From: Streptomyces chartreusis
GTDB lineage: Bacteria > Actinomycetota > Actinomycetes > Streptomycetales > Streptomycetaceae
Assembly (NCBI RefSeq): GCF_008704715.1
Contig: NZ_CP023689.1
Span: 496,001-560,000 of the forward strand
Length of the DNA: 64,000 nt
Reading direction: 5' to 3'
In this document: piece after piece, positions 17,792 through 26,543 of the stretch
How the letters are laid out: each line of letters opens with the position of its first letter
Position numbering within the stretch: the first letter of the stretch is position 1
Made by a program: the position numbers and the translations under genes
The notes under the pieces: model-generated
Databases searched by the model: none
Told to the model about the DNA's origin: nothing
What the model saw: the letters and a program-made list of their open reading frames with translations, nothing else

Positions 17792-19177
17792 ATGCCCTCG
17801 TTACCCGCGTGGACGTCAAGGACCGCTGCCCGTCTGCTCGTTGTCCTCCTCGCGTTGCTCATGACGCAGAGCGGCACCGGCTCCGAGGCCCGAACGGCGC
17901 CGAGCACGCAGTCGGCGACACCCGATCGGCCTCGCTACGACGTGACGCTGCGCGGCAACGCCGACGGCTCCCGCTGGACCGGCCGCCAGCGGGTGTCCTT
18001 CCGCAACGCCTCCACCGGTCCGCTGCGAGAGGTGTACCTGCGCCTGTGGGGCAACGGCGTGGACAAGTGCGGCACCGCCACCGGCACCCCGCCCGCGGTC
18101 CGGGTGTCCAAGGTGCGCGGAGGCACCGCGAGCCGGCCGGCCGTGAACTGCACGGCGCTGCGTATCGCCCTGCCGAAACCGCTCGCGCACGGCGAGCGCG
18201 CCTCCGTCTCCTTCGACGTGTCCATCACCGTGCCCGAACGCAACGACCGTTTCGGCCGCGAGGGCGCCTTCCGCTTCCTTGGCAACGCGCTGCCCGTGCT
18301 CGCCGTGCACGATGCCAAGGGGTGGCACCTCGATCCGTATGTGTCGACGGGCGAGAGCTTCTACGCCCTGGCGAGCGACTTCCGCGTGGCCCTCGACCAC
18401 CCCTCGAACCTGAAGATCCCCGCGACCGGCCGCACCTCGACCCATCCCGGCAGGCCCGGCCGCAGCGTCACCGTCAGCGTCGCGCGGCGGGTCCGGGACT
18501 TCGCCTGGGCGGCGGGCCCGTTCCGCACCGCCGTCGAGACCACGCCCGGGGGCGTGCGCGTGAAGTCGTACTGGGCACCCGAGACGTCCGCGACAGGGGT
18601 GAACCTCACCCGTAAGGACGGCGCCGCCGCCGTGGACCGGTTCGGCAAGGAGTTCGGCCGCTATCCGTACGGCGAGATCGACCTCGTGATGACCAGCGAG
18701 TTCGGCGGCGGCATGGAGTACCCGGGCCTGGTCCTGCTCGGCACCACCGAGGAGGGCAGCGCCGTCGTCCACGAGGTGGCGCACCAGTGGTGGTACGGCG
18801 TCGTCGGCAACGACGAGTACGGCGCGCCCTGGCTGGACGAGAGCTTCGCCCAGTACGCCAACGCGCGCTTCTACGGCTGGGACACCCGAGACTGCTGGTC
18901 GGAGGTGGACTGGCCGAGCGACCGTACGGCGCTGACCAATTCGATGGCGTACTGGGCCGCGCACCGGGGCGAGTACCACCTGGTCTACACGGCCGGCTCC
19001 TGCGCCCTCGCGGACCTGGAGCGCACGCTCAGCGCGGACACCATGGCCCGTCTCCTCAAGCGGTACGCCCACGACCACTGGTACGGCGTCTCCACCACCG
19101 CCGCTTTCAAGAAGGCCGCGCAGTCCGTGTCCGACGAGGACCTGAGCCCCTTCTGGAAGCGGCACCGCATCCGGTGA
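17792..19177 (+). CDS. Secreted M1-family zinc metallopeptidase
   Basis: Exported aminopeptidase-like enzyme of 461 residues. A signal peptide (residues 1-34, RTAARLLVVLLALLMTQSG) precedes an M1 N-terminal beta domain. The substrate-binding GGMEYPG replaces the classical GAMEN. The zinc site HEVAHQWW starts at residue 327, with the third ligand in WLDESFAQY 18 residues further. It lacks the long C-terminal helical domain of full-length M1 enzymes, like several short secreted Streptomyces homologues. The role is probably extracellular peptide degradation. Confidence 0.9.
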   Translation: MPSLPAWTSRTAARLLVVLLALLMTQSGTGSEARTAPSTQSATPDRPRYDVTLRGNADGSRWTGRQRVSFRNASTGPLREVYLRLWGNGVDKCGTATGTPPAVRVSKVRGGTASRPAVNCTALRIALPKPLAHGERASVSFDVSITVPERNDRFGREGAFRFLGNALPVLAVHDAKGWHLDPYVSTGESFYALASDFRVALDHPSNLKIPATGRTSTHPGRPGRSVTVSVARRVRDFAWAAGPFRTAVETTPGGVRVKSYWAPETSATGVNLTRKDGAAAVDRFGKEFGRYPYGEIDLVMTSEFGGGMEYPGLVLLGTTEEGSAVVHEVAHQWWYGVVGNDEYGAPWLDESFAQYANARFYGWDTRDCWSEVDWPSDRTALTNSMAYWAAHRGEYHLVYTAGSCALADLERTLSADTMARLLKRYAHDHWYGVSTTAAFKKAAQSVSDEDLSPFWKRHRIR

Positions 19178-19319
19178 CCGGCTGAGGCGGGGCCTACCGG
19201 ACCGCTCCGGACGAGGGCAGCAGCACCACGCCGTCGTCGTCGGCGTGCCTGGACAGTTCGGCGGTCATGGCATCGCTTTCTGAGTCGAGCGGTCGCCTCC
19301 ACTCCAATCGGATGTGATC

Positions 19320-19335
19320 AACCGGTGGACCGGTT
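19320..19335. promoter_or_regulatory. 16-bp inverted repeat AACCGGT-N2-ACCGGTT
   Basis: Perfect 7-bp arms with centre GG lie 25 bp past the HxlR gene stop, between convergent genes. The tight centre favours a protein-binding site over a terminator, but nothing links it to a gene. The rest of 19178-19360 has only a possible 24-codon frame on the minus strand. Confidence 0.35.
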
Positions 19336-19360
19336 ACCCCGGGACGTCTGCCGGCTCCCG

Positions 19361-19864
19361 TCATTCCGGTGCGAAGCGGCGCAGTACATCGGGCCGGGAC
19401 TTGAGCCGGTCCGGGTAGCCGGGGCCGAACCGGGCGACGGTGTCGTCGGCGTGCATCGGCTCCCCGCAGGAGGAGCAGACCACCTCGGCGTGCGCGTCGT
19501 GGCCGCACGCCTTGTGGTGCAAGGTGATCGGCGGTCCCTCGGGGCCGGCGAGCCAGCGGTCGCCCCAATGGGCCATCGCGGCGAGCACCGGGAACAGGTC
19601 ACGGCCCTGCTCCGTCAGCAGGTACTCGTGGCGGGGCGGCTCGGTCTCGTAGAGCCGTTTCTCCAGCAGCCCGGCCTCGACCAGGCGCCGCAGCCGGTCG
19701 GTGAGGGTGTTCCGGGCGATCCGCAACTCGCCCTGGAACTCGTCGAAGCGGCGGCTGCCGTAGAACGCCTCCCTGAGGACGAGCGGGGTCCAGGCGTCGC
19801 CGACCACGTCCAGGGTCCGTGCGATGGAGCACGGCCAGTTCGCGAAGGACGTACGCGCGCTCAT
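19361..19864 (-). CDS. HxlR family winged-helix regulator with C-terminal Cys/His cluster
   Basis: Regulator of 167 residues. The HxlR wHTH is clear: CSIARTLDVVGDAWTPLVLR, then FDEFQGELRIARNTLTDRLR and the wing EPPRHEYLLTEQGRDL. The C-terminal extension HHKACGHDAHAEVVCSSCGE holds a Cys/His set that could bind zinc, as in a known HxlR subgroup. The ATG overlaps the stop of the LLM oxidoreductase gene (ATGA), so it is the last gene of a three-gene operon it probably regulates. Confidence 0.88.
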   Translation of the reverse strand: MSARTSFANWPCSIARTLDVVGDAWTPLVLREAFYGSRRFDEFQGELRIARNTLTDRLRRLVEAGLLEKRLYETEPPRHEYLLTEQGRDLFPVLAAMAHWGDRWLAGPEGPPITLHHKACGHDAHAEVVCSSCGEPMHADDTVARFGPGYPDRLKSRPDVLRRFAPE

Positions 19865-20919
19865 GCCCGCTCTCCGGCCTCGTGGACCAGCTCGATCGCG
19901 CGGCCCAGCGTGTCGAGCCGGGCCGCCAGGTCGGCACCGGCCGGGTACAGGCGGACGGTGTCCACGCCGGCGTCGCGCCAGACGCGCAGCCGCTCGCGGA
20001 CCATGCTCTCGGTGCCGATCAGTGTCGTCGCGAGCACCATGTCGTCGGTGACGAGCGCGGCCGCCCCGTCCCGGTCACCGGCCTGCCAGCGCTCCCGTAC
20101 CTCGGCGGCGACGTCGGTCCAGCCCTGCCGGCTGTAGGCGCGGTTGTAGAAGTTGGTGGACGCCGAGCCCATCCCGCCGAGGCTGAAGGCGAGTTCCTTC
20201 TTGCGGCCCGCCACCATGGCGCCCAGCGCCTCCTCGTCGGGGGCGAAGGCCACCTCCGCGCCCTGGCAGACGTCGAGGTCGGCGCGGGCGCGGCCGCCGC
20301 GGGCCAGTCCCTCGTCGAGCGGGGCGAAGTAGGCGTCCGCCGCTCCTTCGGGTACGAAGCTGGTGCCGAGCCAGCCGTCGGCGACCTCGCCGGTCAGCCG
20401 GAGCATGGCAGGTGACAGGGCGGCCAGGTAGACCGGCACGGGGTGTTCGGCGCGCATCGACAGCTTCATGGGTACGGCGTCCCCGCCGGGCAGCGGAATG
20501 CGGTACTCGTCGCCGGAGTGGTCGATCTTGCCGCCGCCGATGACCTGCCGCACGATCTCGACCGTCTCGCGGACGCGGGCCAGCGGCCGGGCGAAGGGGA
20601 CGCCGTGCAGCCCCTCCATCACCTGGGGGCCGGAGGGGCCGAGGCCCAGCAGGAAGCGTCCCTGGGACAGGTTGGACAGGGTGATCGCCGTCTGGGCGAG
20701 GGACACGGGGGTCCGGGTGCCGACCTGCATGACGCCGGAGCCCAGCAGCATGCGCTCGGTGCGGGCGGCGTAGTAGCCCAGGGCGGAGGGTGCGTCGGAG
20801 CCCCAGGCCTCGGCGACCCAGCAGATGTCGAGGCCGAGCTTCTCCGCCTCCGCGACGAAGTCCGCCTGCTGCCGCCAGGAGCCGAGGCCGGACGCCTCGA
20901 TCGTCGTCGCGGTCCTCAT
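19861..20919 (-). CDS. LLM-class (luciferase-like) oxidoreductase, probably F420-dependent
   Basis: TIM-barrel flavin/F420 oxidoreductase of 352 residues. The N-terminus ADFVAEAEKLGLDICWVAEAWG, the block ARTERMLLGSGVMQVGTRTP and GRFLLGLGPSGPQVMEG are typical of actinobacterial F420-dependent LLM enzymes. The C-terminal TESMVRERLRVWRDAGVDTVRL completes the barrel. It overlaps the SRPBCC gene by 4 bp and the HxlR gene by 4 bp. The substrate is unknown; the SRPBCC partner hints at a hydrophobic compound. Confidence 0.88.
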   Translation of the reverse strand: MRTATTIEASGLGSWRQQADFVAEAEKLGLDICWVAEAWGSDAPSALGYYAARTERMLLGSGVMQVGTRTPVSLAQTAITLSNLSQGRFLLGLGPSGPQVMEGLHGVPFARPLARVRETVEIVRQVIGGGKIDHSGDEYRIPLPGGDAVPMKLSMRAEHPVPVYLAALSPAMLRLTGEVADGWLGTSFVPEGAADAYFAPLDEGLARGGRARADLDVCQGAEVAFAPDEEALGAMVAGRKKELAFSLGGMGSASTNFYNRAYSRQGWTDVAAEVRERWQAGDRDGAAALVTDDMVLATTLIGTESMVRERLRVWRDAGVDTVRLYPAGADLAARLDTLGRAIELVHEAGERA

Positions 20920-21425
20920 CGCTCCTCCGCCAGCTTCTTGATGTGGCCCAGGGTGGCCGTCATGTTGCGCTCGAACTCCCGCATGCGCACGAACACGATC
21001 TTCTGCTCCTTCTCCGGCATCCCGTCGATGGCGAATGACAGCCCGGACCGGCCGGGGCCCAGCTGCATCCACTCCGACAGGTCGGTCCCGCCGTCCTTGT
21101 CCTCAAGCCGGAAGCGCCAGACGGCGGCGGGCCGGGACGGGTCCTCGACGGCCCAGGTGAGGACGCGCGGACACTCGCACTCGACGACGTGCGAGGTGGT
21201 CTCCCACTCCCCCAGGGCCTCGTGCCTGCTGCGGCCGACGAAGCGAGCTCCCACCGCGGGCCCGGCCGCGCCGTCGAGCCAGTGGACCGACTGGAGCTCG
21301 TCGCTCATGCCCGGCATCAGCGAGAAATCGGAGACGATCTCCCACACCCGGTCCGGCGGCGCGTCGACCCACGCCCGCACCTCGACCGTGGGCGTGTCCG
21401 CATAGCGTGCGCCCGTCCACTCCAC
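20916..21425 (-). CDS. SRPBCC (START-like) ligand-binding protein
   Basis: Protein of 169 residues with a polyketide cyclase/dehydrase-type SRPBCC fold: VEVRAWVDAPPDRVWEIVSD at the start, then a WLDGAAGPAVGARFVGRSRH strand region and a long C-terminal helix (FVRMREFERNMTATLGHIKK). Such proteins bind hydrophobic ligands or act as cyclases or hydroxylase partners. It is the first gene of the SRPBCC-LLM-HxlR operon, with GTG at 21425 preceded by a GGAAGGGG tract. Confidence 0.8.
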   Translation of the reverse strand: MEWTGARYADTPTVEVRAWVDAPPDRVWEIVSDFSLMPGMSDELQSVHWLDGAAGPAVGARFVGRSRHEALGEWETTSHVVECECPRVLTWAVEDPSRPAAVWRFRLEDKDGGTDLSEWMQLGPGRSGLSFAIDGMPEKEQKIVFVRMREFERNMTATLGHIKKLAEER

Positions 21426-21529
21426 CCCGCATCAACCCCTTCCGCATTGAAGGCTATTGACCTCCAGAGTTGCGTAACGAGACCGACTGCGTCAAGAGGA
21501 GGGACGGCGGGCGCCGGGAGCCCGCTCCG

Positions 21530-21820
21530 CTATGCCCCGGCGCCGCTCCCGCCCGTGTGCTGGACCGCCTGGTGCACCTGCTTCTCGACGTCGCTGCGCG
21601 TCTCGCCGCGCTCCCTGGCGTAGTCGGCCAGCGCGACCTGCACCTCCCGGGCGAGGTCGCGCCAGGCCCGCAGGGCGGTGTTGTACGTCTCGGACTGCCG
21701 TGGGCTCCAGCCGCCCTGCCGGGTCGGCGGCCCGTACATGCCGCGCAGCTCTTCCACGCGGCTGTGGGCCTGCTCGGCCGCGCGCTCCTTCGCCACCAGC
21801 TCTTGGAAGATAGTCGTCAC
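21530..21820 (-). CDS. Small helical protein of unknown function
   Basis: A 96-residue, mostly helical, charged protein (FQELVAKERAAEQAHSRVEEL..., YNTALRAWRDLAREVQVALA), with no signal peptide or membrane segment. The heptad-like pattern suggests a coiled coil. It starts at GTG 21820 and has coding-type base composition. It lies 55 bp downstream of the galactose operon's last gene and on the same strand, so read-through expression is possible, but a pathway role is not indicated. Confidence 0.65.
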   Translation of the reverse strand: MTTIFQELVAKERAAEQAHSRVEELRGMYGPPTRQGGWSPRQSETYNTALRAWRDLAREVQVALADYARERGETRSDVEKQVHQAVQHTGGSGAGA

Positions 21821-21874
21821 ACAAATGGAGCATAGGCGGGCGGATCGCCCATCGCTCGCCGAGCAGCACGAGGC

Positions 21875-22885
21875 TCAGGCCGACGGCGTCACGAGCGCAC
21901 GTTCCGCCCACTCCCGGGCCGAGAGGGCGAGCAGTGCCTCCGTCCCGCCCGGATCGGGCAACGGGCCGTGGTCTCCGGTCACTTGGAGGGCGGACGCGGC
22001 GGTGATGTGGCCCAGCCGGAGCGCTCCGGTCGTGCCCGTGCCCCGCAGCAGACCCGCGAGGAACCCCGCCGCGAAGGCGTCGCCGGCACCCACCGCCTCC
22101 ACCACCGTCACGCGCGGTGTCGGCACGACGACGGTGCCCTCGTCGGTGAACGCGGTCGCGGCCCTCGCCCCGTCCTTGACGACGAGGATGCGCGGATGCG
22201 GAAGCAGCGCCCGAACGGCCTCCTCCGTCAGGCGCTCGCCCCACAGCGCCTGCGCCTCGTCCAGCCCGACGAAGACGATGTCGGCCCGGTCGGCCAGTTC
22301 GCGCAGCACGGCCGGGGCGGTGCCGTCGGGCCAGAGGGCGGCGCGGTGGTTGACGTCGAAACTCACCGCGTACGACCGGTCGCCGGGCTCGGTGGACAGA
22401 GCCCGGGTCACCAGGTCGCGGCAGGACTCGGACAGTGCCGGTGTGATGCCGGTGAGGTGCAGCAGGGCCGCCGTGCGCACCGGCGGGCCGTCGAGCAGAT
22501 CGGGGCCGAGAGCGGAGGCGGCCGAGCCGCGCCGGTAGTAGTGCACGCGCGTTCCGTCGGGGCCCGGGTCCTTCACCAGCACGCCGGTCGGGCGGTGGGG
22601 ATCGGTACGCACGTACGACACGTCGACGCCGGACGCGGCGACCGAGGCGCGGACGCGGTGTCCCAGGGGGTCGTCCCCGAGGGCGGAGAGCCAGGCGACG
22701 GGGATGCCGTGGTCGGCCAGATACATGGCGACGTTCGATTCGGCACCGGCCACCGACAGCCGCAGCTGCGGCGCGGTCAGCAGCGGGCTCGGCGGGTCGG
22801 GGGCCAGGGCCGCCATCGTCTCGCCGACGCAGACGACGGGGCCGGGGGCGAGCCGCCAGGGGGCGGGGGTTCGTGGGGCGGTCAT
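21875..22885 (-). CDS. PfkB-family sugar kinase, probable 2-dehydro-3-deoxygalactonate kinase
   Basis: Carbohydrate kinase of 336 residues. The PfkB signatures are VAGAESNVAMYLADHG near the N-terminus and the catalytic GAGDAFAAGFLAGLLRG near residue 265. It most resembles KDG kinases (VVCVGETMAALAP; YYRRGSAASAL). In this operon it should phosphorylate 2-keto-3-deoxygalactonate, the step between dehydratase and aldolase. E. coli DgoK is not PfkB-type, so this is a non-orthologous solution. It is the last pathway gene, 145 bp after the lactonase. Confidence 0.85.
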   Translation of the reverse strand: MTAPRTPAPWRLAPGPVVCVGETMAALAPDPPSPLLTAPQLRLSVAGAESNVAMYLADHGIPVAWLSALGDDPLGHRVRASVAASGVDVSYVRTDPHRPTGVLVKDPGPDGTRVHYYRRGSAASALGPDLLDGPPVRTAALLHLTGITPALSESCRDLVTRALSTEPGDRSYAVSFDVNHRAALWPDGTAPAVLRELADRADIVFVGLDEAQALWGERLTEEAVRALLPHPRILVVKDGARAATAFTDEGTVVVPTPRVTVVEAVGAGDAFAAGFLAGLLRGTGTTGALRLGHITAASALQVTGDHGPLPDPGGTEALLALSAREWAERALVTPSA

Positions 22886-23030
22886 GAGGGTTCCCCGAGG
22901 GCCGAGGGGCGTCGGACGGCGCAGCGCCGGCAGGCGACCGTCGCCGGCCACGCGCGGGTCGTACGGGATCCCCCGCAGCCAAGGTGTGCCGGACGGTGTG
23001 GCACCGGCGGGAAACAGCCGTCGCCCGCGC

Positions 23031-23924
23031 TCATGCCGAATCCCGGAGCGCCGAGGCGAGCCGGACAGGGTCCAGGCGGCAGGCGGGCGTCGGGGTGCCG
23101 GGCACGTCCACTCGGACGGTGTACAGGGCGCCGTCGTCGTCACCGGGGGCCGTCAGTCCCACGCGGGCGGTCGTGATGTGCAGGACGTCGTCGGCGAGGC
23201 ACACGCCGGCCGGTTGCCGTGCCGGGAGCCGCAGGGTGCGGTCGAGCGTGCCGTCGGGCAGGTGCCGGCGTACGGTGCCGGTGCCCCAGACGGCGATCCA
23301 CACGGCGCCCTCGACGTCGACTGCCATGCCGTCGGGGCTGCCGTCGCCGATCGTCACGAACTCCTCGGGTGCGCCGAGGTCACCGGTCGCCGGGTCCACC
23401 GCGTACCGCCGGACCACTCCCCGGGCGCTGTCCGCCAGGTACATCAGAGCGCCGTCGGGCGTGAACGCGGGCCCGTTGGGGACGGTGATGCCGTCCAGGA
23501 CCCGTACGACGGTGCCGTCATGATCGACGCGGTACAGGGACCCGGCGTCCTCGTCGGCGTCGTAGGACATGCTGCCCGCCCAGAAGCGGCCGAAGGGGTC
23601 GGCGACGGCGTCGTTCATACGCATCGGCGTCGGGGCGTCGTCCTCCGGCCGGGCCAGCCAGTCCAGGGTGCCGTCGGTGCGCAGCAGGGCGATGCCGGTG
23701 CCCGCGGCAGCGATCCAGGTGCCGGTGTGCCCGGCGAGCGGGGCCACGGCGCCCAGGGGGACGGAGAGTTGGGCCAGCGTGCGCAGAGGCGCTGTCGGTT
23801 CGTGCGGGGCGGAGAGGAGGCGGCCGGCGAGGATGTCGACGAGGACGATGTCGGTGCCGGTCCAGCGGATGCCCTCGCCCAGTTCGAGGCGGTCGGGGCG
23901 CGCGGCGCGCGGTTCGGCGGTCAC
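23031..23924 (-). CDS. SMP-30/gluconolactonase-family sugar lactonase
   Basis: Six-bladed beta-propeller lactonase of 297 residues. Metal-site residues are visible: LELGEGIRW (Glu), MRMNDAVADPFGRFWAGSM (Asn), TVPNGPAFTPDG (Asn) and GSPDGMAVDVEGAVWIA (Asp). In context it would open galactono-lactone to galactonate. The GTG start overlaps the aldolase stop (GTGA), so the two are translationally coupled. Confidence 0.9.
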   Translation of the reverse strand: MTAEPRAARPDRLELGEGIRWTGTDIVLVDILAGRLLSAPHEPTAPLRTLAQLSVPLGAVAPLAGHTGTWIAAAGTGIALLRTDGTLDWLARPEDDAPTPMRMNDAVADPFGRFWAGSMSYDADEDAGSLYRVDHDGTVVRVLDGITVPNGPAFTPDGALMYLADSARGVVRRYAVDPATGDLGAPEEFVTIGDGSPDGMAVDVEGAVWIAVWGTGTVRRHLPDGTLDRTLRLPARQPAGVCLADDVLHITTARVGLTAPGDDDGALYTVRVDVPGTPTPACRLDPVRLASALRDSA

Positions 23925-24556
23925 GGCGTCGCCGCCTCGGCCACGACGGTGCGGAAGCGGCGGGCGCGTTCCCGCAGGGCGGTGATGCTGCCGCCGTCGG
24001 CCGCGTCGCCGACCAGGGGTGAGCCGACGCCGACCGCGAGGGCACCGGCCGCGAGGCAGGCGCGGGCGGCGGCCTCGTCGACACCGCCGACGGGGACGAA
24101 CGCCGCGTCGGGGAACGGGCCGCGCAGGGCCTTCAGATAGGCCGCTCCCCCGAACTGGGCTATGGGGAAGATCTTCAACGCGGCCACGCCCAGGGCGCGG
24201 GCGGCGACGACCTCGGTCGGGGTCACCACCCCGGCGAGGACCGGCATGCCCAACTCCTGTGCGGTGACGACGCCGTCGCCCAGCCCCGGCGTGACCGCGA
24301 AGTCGGCTCCGGCGCGGTGCGCGGCGCGGGCGTCGTCGACGGTCAGTACGGTGCCTGCGCCGAGCGGGTGTTCCGGGCCGAGGGCGTCGCGGGCGCGTTC
24401 GATGACGGCGAGGGCGTCCTTGCCGGACAGCGAGACCTCGACCAGTTCGACGCCCTCCTCGACGAGGGCCAGCACGGTGCGCAGCGCGGCGTCGGCGTCG
24501 TCGCCGCGCACGATCGCGACCAGGCGGTGGGTGGCCAGCGCGGCTCTCAGGTCCAC
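23921..24556 (-). CDS. 2-dehydro-3-deoxy-6-phosphogalactonate/gluconate aldolase
   Basis: Class I KDPG-type aldolase of 211 residues. It has VRGDDADAAL, catalytic Glu40 in LVEVSLSG, GAGTVLTVDDARAAHRAGA, and the Schiff-base Lys128 in ALKIFPIAQFGG. In this operon it would cleave KDPGal to pyruvate and glyceraldehyde 3-phosphate (DgoA role). The GTG at 24556 follows AAGGAG; a longer frame upstream lacks any homology. It overlaps the epimerase-like gene by 10 bp. Confidence 0.92.
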   Translation of the reverse strand: MDLRAALATHRLVAIVRGDDADAALRTVLALVEEGVELVEVSLSGKDALAVIERARDALGPEHPLGAGTVLTVDDARAAHRAGADFAVTPGLGDGVVTAQELGMPVLAGVVTPTEVVAARALGVAALKIFPIAQFGGAAYLKALRGPFPDAAFVPVGGVDEAAARACLAAGALAVGVGSPLVGDAADGGSITALRERARRFRTVVAEAATP

Positions 24557-25392
24557 GGACGGTGCTCCTTCGGTGCGGGGGTCGAGGGGCAGCGGCAGGC
24601 CCCGGTGATCGTGAGCCGCCAGCGGACCTCGCCCGACGGGGGTACGCGCGCGGCGTCGTCGGGGCCCGCCTCGGCGAGGTCGAAGACCCGCCCGAGCATG
24701 GGCTCCACGCCCGTGCTCCGGTACGGGTCCGGCTGCGGGAAGCCGCCGAGGTTGCGCCACAGGGCCATCGACACGGGCTGTCCGTCGGCGCGCAGTTCCA
24801 GGGCGAGCCGGTCGCGGTCGTCGTGGACGCAGGCCAGCGGGGTGTCCACGACGGCCCCGACCGCGGTGCCGTCGTCGGGTCCGAGCCGGTTCATCGGCAC
24901 TCCGTGGGGTGTGGGCCACGGGCCGGTGATCCAGGGGGCGCCGGCGGGCCAGGGTTCCCCGACGAGCGGTGCGGCCTCGGGGAACAGCCGGGTGGGCGCG
25001 CCGTCGGTCATGTGCAGGGTCGCGCGCGCTGAGAGGTCCAGCAGGGCGTGCGCGGCCCACACGAACCGGAAGCCGGCAGGCGCGGTGAGAAGGTAGTCGG
25101 CCCGCACGCCGTCTGCCGTGGTGCTGATGGTCCGCGCCAGCGTGAAGGAGTCGCCCTGCACGTGTTCGGTGTCGCCGGTCCGGGCCCAGGCCCGTGACCA
25201 TACGTCACCGTGGTCGGGCAGGCCGCGGACGGTGGGGAGGCACTCCTCCAGCCCGCCCGCGTCCACGAACGTGCCGCCCGGTGCGACCTTCTCCCGTTCC
25301 GGTGCCGGACGGTGCCAGAGCCATTCGCGCGAGGGCGAGCGCAGGGACGTCCAGCGCCCGCCGTGCTCGGCGTCGGTGGTGAGGGTCAGCAC
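24547..25392 (-). CDS. Aldose 1-epimerase-like (galactose mutarotase superfamily) protein
   Basis: Protein of 281 residues with the galactose-mutarotase-like beta-sandwich pattern: EHGGRWTSLRSPSREWLW at the start, FVDAGGLEECLPTV, and the C-terminal WRNLGGFPQPDPYRSTGVEP typical of DUF4432/aldose-epimerase relatives. It may interconvert galactose anomers for the dehydrogenase. The usual catalytic His/Glu pair cannot be assigned confidently by eye. It starts at GTG 25392, 5 bp after the dgoD stop. Confidence 0.75.
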   Translation of the reverse strand: MLTLTTDAEHGGRWTSLRSPSREWLWHRPAPEREKVAPGGTFVDAGGLEECLPTVRGLPDHGDVWSRAWARTGDTEHVQGDSFTLARTISTTADGVRADYLLTAPAGFRFVWAAHALLDLSARATLHMTDGAPTRLFPEAAPLVGEPWPAGAPWITGPWPTPHGVPMNRLGPDDGTAVGAVVDTPLACVHDDRDRLALELRADGQPVSMALWRNLGGFPQPDPYRSTGVEPMLGRVFDLAEAGPDDAARVPPSGEVRWRLTITGACRCPSTPAPKEHRPWT

Positions 25393-25397
25393 TTACG

Positions 25398-26543
25398 TCA
25401 CCACTCGGCGAACGAGTCGTCGGCGTGCCGCCAGACGGGGTTGCGCCAGGCGTGTCCGGACCGGTCGGCCGCGCGTACGGCCGCGTCGTCGATGGTGATG
25501 CCCAGGCCGGGGGCGTCGTTCAACGGCGCATGGCCGTCGACAAACCGGAACGGGGCCGGGTCGGCGAGGTAGGACAGCAGGTCGGCGTCCTTGTTGTAGT
25601 GGATGCCGCGGCTCTGCTCCTGGATGAGGAAGTTCGGTGTCGCGAACGCCACTTGGAGGCTGGCGGCCAGCGCGATCGGGCCGAGCGGGCAGTGCGGGGC
25701 GAGCTGCGCGCCGTAGGTGTCGGCGAGGGAGGCGATCCGGTGGACCTCGGAGATACCGCCGGCGTGGGACAGGTCGGGCTGGGCGACGGCTATGCCGGCG
25801 GAGAGCGCGGGCAGGAACTCGGCGCGTGAGTAAAGGCGTTCGCCGGTGGCGAGCGGGATCGGCGTCGAGGCGACCAGGCCGGGCAGCAGATGGCCGTGCT
25901 CGGGAACGACTGGTTCCTCGACGAACAGCGGGTGCAGCGGGGCGAGTTCGGCCAGGACACGGCGGGCGCTCGCGGCGGTGAAGCGGCCGTGGAAGTCGAC
26001 GGCGACGTCCCGGTCCGGGCCGAGGGCCTCACGGGCGGCGGCCACCCGGGCGACGACGGCCGCGGTCTCGGCCGCGGTGGTGATCGGCGAGGTGGCGCCG
26101 GCCGCGTTCATCTTGACCGCGGTGAAGCCCGCCTCGACCTGGGCGGTGATCTGCTCGGTGAGTTCGGCCGGTTCGTCGCCGCCGACCCAGGCGTAGACGC
26201 GGACGCGTTCGCGCACCGGTCCGCCCAGCAGGGCGTGCACGGGAGCGCCGTAGGTCTTGCCTGCGATGTCCCACAGGGCCTGGTCGATCCCGGCGACGGC
26301 GCTGGACAGGACCGGTCCGCCGCGGTAGAAGCCGCCCTTGGTGAGCACCTGCCAGTGGTCCTCGATGCGCAGCGGGTCCTGGCCGATGAGGTGTTCGGCG
26401 AGGACGTCCACGGCGGCGCGGACCACCTCGGCCCTGCCCTCGACGACGGGTTCGCCCCAGCCGACCACGCCGTCGTCGGTCTCGATCCGGCAGAACAGCC
26501 AGCGCGGCGGTACCAGGAAGGTTTCTATGCGCGTGATCTTCAC
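25398..26543 (-). CDS. dgoD: D-galactonate dehydratase (enolase superfamily)
   Basis: Converts D-galactonate to 2-dehydro-3-deoxy-D-galactonate; 381 residues. It aligns end to end by eye with E. coli DgoD, from MKITRIETFLVPPRWLF to WRNPVWRHADDSFAEW. Metal ligands Asp183, Glu209 and Glu235 and catalytic His185 and His284 fall at or within one residue of the DgoD numbering (DFHGR, FVEEPV, GERLYS, LAPHCPLGP). This is the gene that fixes the pathway as galactonate rather than gluconate. It overlaps the GntR gene stop by 4 bp. Confidence 0.95.
   Translation of the reverse strand: MKITRIETFLVPPRWLFCRIETDDGVVGWGEPVVEGRAEVVRAAVDVLAEHLIGQDPLRIEDHWQVLTKGGFYRGGPVLSSAVAGIDQALWDIAGKTYGAPVHALLGGPVRERVRVYAWVGGDEPAELTEQITAQVEAGFTAVKMNAAGATSPITTAAETAAVVARVAAAREALGPDRDVAVDFHGRFTAASARRVLAELAPLHPLFVEEPVVPEHGHLLPGLVASTPIPLATGERLYSRAEFLPALSAGIAVAQPDLSHAGGISEVHRIASLADTYGAQLAPHCPLGPIALAASLQVAFATPNFLIQEQSRGIHYNKDADLLSYLADPAPFRFVDGHAPLNDAPGLGITIDDAAVRAADRSGHAWRNPVWRHADDSFAEW

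Noticed and set aside
19194..19268. 24-codon minus-strand frame (MTAELSRHADDDG...)
   Set aside because: Only a weak GAAAG precedes the ATG and there is no detectable homology by eye; could be a small peptide or gene remnant but cannot be supported.
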